Source: CAVSWN01 sp963770995
GTDB lineage: Bacteria; Acidobacteriota; Vicinamibacteria; Vicinamibacterales; CAVVIG01
Direction of reading: 5' to 3'
Length of the DNA stretch: 64,000 nt
NCBI GenBank assembly: GCA_963770995.1
Contig: CAVYRS010000001.1
Span: 1,550,001 to 1,614,000 of the forward strand
Within the stretch, counting starts at the first letter, position 1, and each line of letters begins with the position of its first letter. Both the position numbers and the translations under genes were made by a program. Of this stretch, positions 62,122-64,000 are shown in pieces. The notes under the pieces are model-generated. The model was given only the letters and a program-made list of their open reading frames with translations, was not told the origin of the DNA and ran no database searches.

Positions 62122-63155
62122 TCACGCCACACCCACGAGCGACGTGAGATGCAGGTACTGGTGCCCAAGTTCGACGAATTCGACGCGGCCAAGTCCTCGC
62201 TCCAACTGGTTCATCACCGTGTGCGACTGCGCGGCCCAGAGCGCCGGCTTGCCCCCGTGCTCCCAGGTGCGGCGGAGCGCTCGAAACCGCGCCGCCCGGT
62301 ACTTCCGGGCCGCCGTGTCGAGCGTCAGATCGCGGTCCGGTGCGGGCTCGGTGGTCCGTCCCAGGCGTGCGCGGAAGAACCAATCGAGGCCTCCTCCACT
62401 TCGTGGGGTTTGAGCGGTGTCGCCAGCGCATCCCGGATCGCGTACCGGTACAGGGCCGCCGCTTTCTTGAAGCGCTGTGGCACGAGGACCCGGAGCACCC
62501 ATTCGTGCAGGGACCCGAGCAGGTCCGCATGCCGCAGGAGGAACAGCCGGAAGTCGGCCGGCACTTCGCAGGTCACCAGGTACACAAACACGTGGCGCCC
62601 CCACACGTTGCGCGGCACGCCGATGGGAAACTTCTCCGGGAAATACCGCACGGTATGGTCGTCTCCTTGGCCAAAGATGATGTGCGGATACCACTCCTTC
62701 GGCAGGTTCGTCTGCTTGTCGAGGATGAAGTAATTCAGCTTGTCCTGCTCGGTGCCGAGCCAGGTGACGCGGGTATCGGACAGCACGGCGTCCAGGAGCA
62801 TCAACCGCTCGACAAACCGGCCTAGCGAGGCCGGCTTGCGGTTACGGTTGTCGGGCTGTCCGATTGCCTCATAGAGCGGTTTGAACTGGACGTGAAGCAG
62901 GCGGCCGCGATGCAGTGCCCCCGGCGTGATCACCGTGGCCATGCCGCGTCCAACCAGCCTCTTCACGAAGTCGTGCGCCTTCTGGCCATGCGCGATGCCG
63001 GCAAAGGCGCGGTACTGCCGTGGGACGAATACGCCTGAATGGATCAGGACCGTGACCAGGAAGCGTGCCTGGCGTTCCGTGAATCGAAAGCTGGTGAGGG
63101 CGTCTACCCGCTCCTGCCGGACGCTGTCCCGGAGGTTGGGCATCGTCAGGGTCAT
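62122..63155 (-). CDS. Mobile-element protein of unknown function (one frameshift)
   Basis: About 344 residues when joined. Start ATG at 63155 overlaps the upstream gene's TGA (ATGA), showing coupling. Text: FRFTERQARFLVTVLIHSGV, YRAFAGIAHGQKAHDFVKRL, QPDNRNRKPASLGRFVERLM, GTEQDKLNYFILDKQTNLPK. The first part looks like a winged-helix DNA-binding domain; the whole resembles unnamed proteins carried on conjugative or mobilisable elements beside the Arg/Asp-rich neighbour. Near 62395 one base is missing after KPHEVEE; GLDWFFRARLGRTTEP, KYRAARFRALRRTWEHGG and QLERGLGRVEFVELGHQYLH continue in the next frame to the stop at 62122. Confidence 0.7.
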
Positions 63156-64000
63156 ACGAACTCCTTCGCCAGGTCGGGATCGAACGGCGAACTGCCGTGC
63201 CTCCCCGATTCGCTGTAGCACGTGAACCCTGAGGACGCCCGTCCGGCCGCGTGGCCGCCCCGGTAGTGTCCTGTGAGCACCTCAATGTCTTCATGATCTT
63301 CGAGGCCGCGAATCTCGTACTCGATGCGAAAGTCTGGGAACTGCACCGAGCCGTCACGGTATGGAAGGTCGTGTTCGCGCGCCCACCCCTCGATCTCGCG
63401 GCGATCGCGGTCCGGCCGGCCGTCGCTGTCTGGCCGATCCCGATTCCGCTCCTGCAGGAACTGCTGGTACTCGCGTTTCAGCTCGCCCTCCAGTACGACG
63501 CGGCGAACGTCCGCGCCGCGCTCGCGGAGGCGCTCCTCGGCCCGTAGATAGGCGCGGTAGAGGGTCGCGTCGTGCTTCAACTCGCGCGGATTGTTGACGC
63601 CGCTATGGAAGGTCTGACGCCGGCGATCGTCGCGGTCCCGGCGGCCGTCGCGTTCGCGCCGGTGGTTCTCGAGGAAACGTCGTCCTCGCTCCGTCAGGGT
63701 GATCGCCCGCTCCCGTTCGTCGATGGCGATGCTGCGAATTAGGCCCTGGTCGCCGAGGTCTTTGACGGTCTTGCGCTCATCGGAGGGTAGGTCTCGCTCC
63801 GACACGACACGAAACGCGCCCGCGGCGGCTAGCGTGCGCGTGCCCTCACCGTCCAGCTCGTACTGCCGGTCGCGATCGATGACCAACTCGCGATCTCGGT
63901 CGCGTGGCAGTTCGAGGTCGTGGATGAACGCGTCGCGGGGATCGTGGCCATGGTCGCCCGGATCCCGGTCGCGATCGCGCTCGCCGGGTTCGCGCTCACG
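63152..64000 (-). CDS. Arg/Asp-rich mobile-element protein (partial, cut by right edge)
   Basis: 283 codons are open to the window end, so the start lies outside. Contains AGAFRVVSERDLPSDERKTV and KDLGDQGLIRSIAIDERERA (winged-helix-like), a low-complexity RDRD stretch, KREYQQFLQERNRDRPDSDG, EIEGWAREHDLPYRDGSVQF and DHEDIEVLTGHYRGGHAAGR near the end. The order resembles unnamed proteins found near relaxase genes on plasmids and integrative elements of other phyla. The stop overlaps the start of the downstream gene. Function unknown; a link to mobilisation is inference. Confidence 0.65.
   Translation of the reverse strand, partial: REREPGERDRDRDPGDHGHDPRDAFIHDLELPRDRDRELVIDRDRQYELDGEGTRTLAAAGAFRVVSERDLPSDERKTVKDLGDQGLIRSIAIDERERAITLTERGRRFLENHRRERDGRRDRDDRRRQTFHSGVNNPRELKHDATLYRAYLRAEERLRERGADVRRVVLEGELKREYQQFLQERNRDRPDSDGRPDRDRREIEGWAREHDLPYRDGSVQFPDFRIEYEIRGLEDHEDIEVLTGHYRGGHAAGRASSGFTCYSESGRHGSSPFDPDLAKEFV

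Noticed and set aside
1..64000. Restriction, CRISPR-Cas or other known defence systems
   Set aside because: No matching genes found. The CHAT protein has a signal peptide and is not beside CRISPR effectors, so a Craspase-like role was not claimed.

Overview
The window looks like a chromosomal piece of an Acidobacteriota bacterium, most likely of the Vicinamibacteria (subdivision 6) type. This is inference from high GC, several eukaryote-like Ser/Thr kinases carrying TolB, TPR or PD40 repeats, ECF sigma factors paired with kinases, and dispersed palindromic repeats. No rRNA or species marker is present.

Layout. 0-5 kb: partial mscL, a two-gene unit of a 64-residue CCC-motif peptide and a SagB-type oxidoreductase, then an ECF sigma/kinase operon. 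5-13 kb: APC permease, YIP1-like membrane protein, secreted esterase, frameshifted S9 peptidase, secreted PQQ-type propeller. 13-19 kb: tripartite RND efflux operon whose first 2.9 kb is crowded with single-base frameshifts, then a saccharopine-dehydrogenase-like reductase. 19.7-30 kb: membrane-bound spermidine-synthase-like protein, kinase with PD40 propeller, TonB receptor with two small upstream genes, second ECF sigma/kinase operon. 30-37 kb: TPR-CHAT caspase-like protein, a 33-residue Lys-rich peptide with a near-perfect ribosome binding site, a clostripain-like (C11) protein and two family-2 glycosyltransferases, all on the minus strand. 37-52 kb: signalling block with a DisA/DAC-like protein, response regulators, three large PAS/GAF histidine kinases, a STAS-like protein, a membrane DHp-like protein without ATPase domain, and a di-haem peroxidase. 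52-57 kb: another kinase (one frameshift), SnoaL-like protein, GT39-type transferase, FUSC-like protein. 57-59.5 kb: a graveyard of gene and IS fragments. 59.6-64 kb: tRNA-Ser(GGA), a tyrosine integrase whose reading frame runs through the tRNA, an excisionase-like protein and two coupled mobile-element genes running off the right edge.

Most promising systems: (1) the CCC peptide plus SagB pair, a possible minimal RiPP locus lacking a cyclodehydratase; (2) the C11 / Lys-rich peptide / TPR-CHAT cluster, two caspase-fold proteins around a tiny cationic peptide; (3) the response regulator/DAC-like protein opposite a histidine kinase. Palindromic repeats of several families recur and some lie inside coding sequence or supply stop codons. 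Several genes have a TATAAT-like hexamer only 8-17 bases from the start codon and no Shine-Dalgarno, suggesting leaderless or very short-leader mRNAs.
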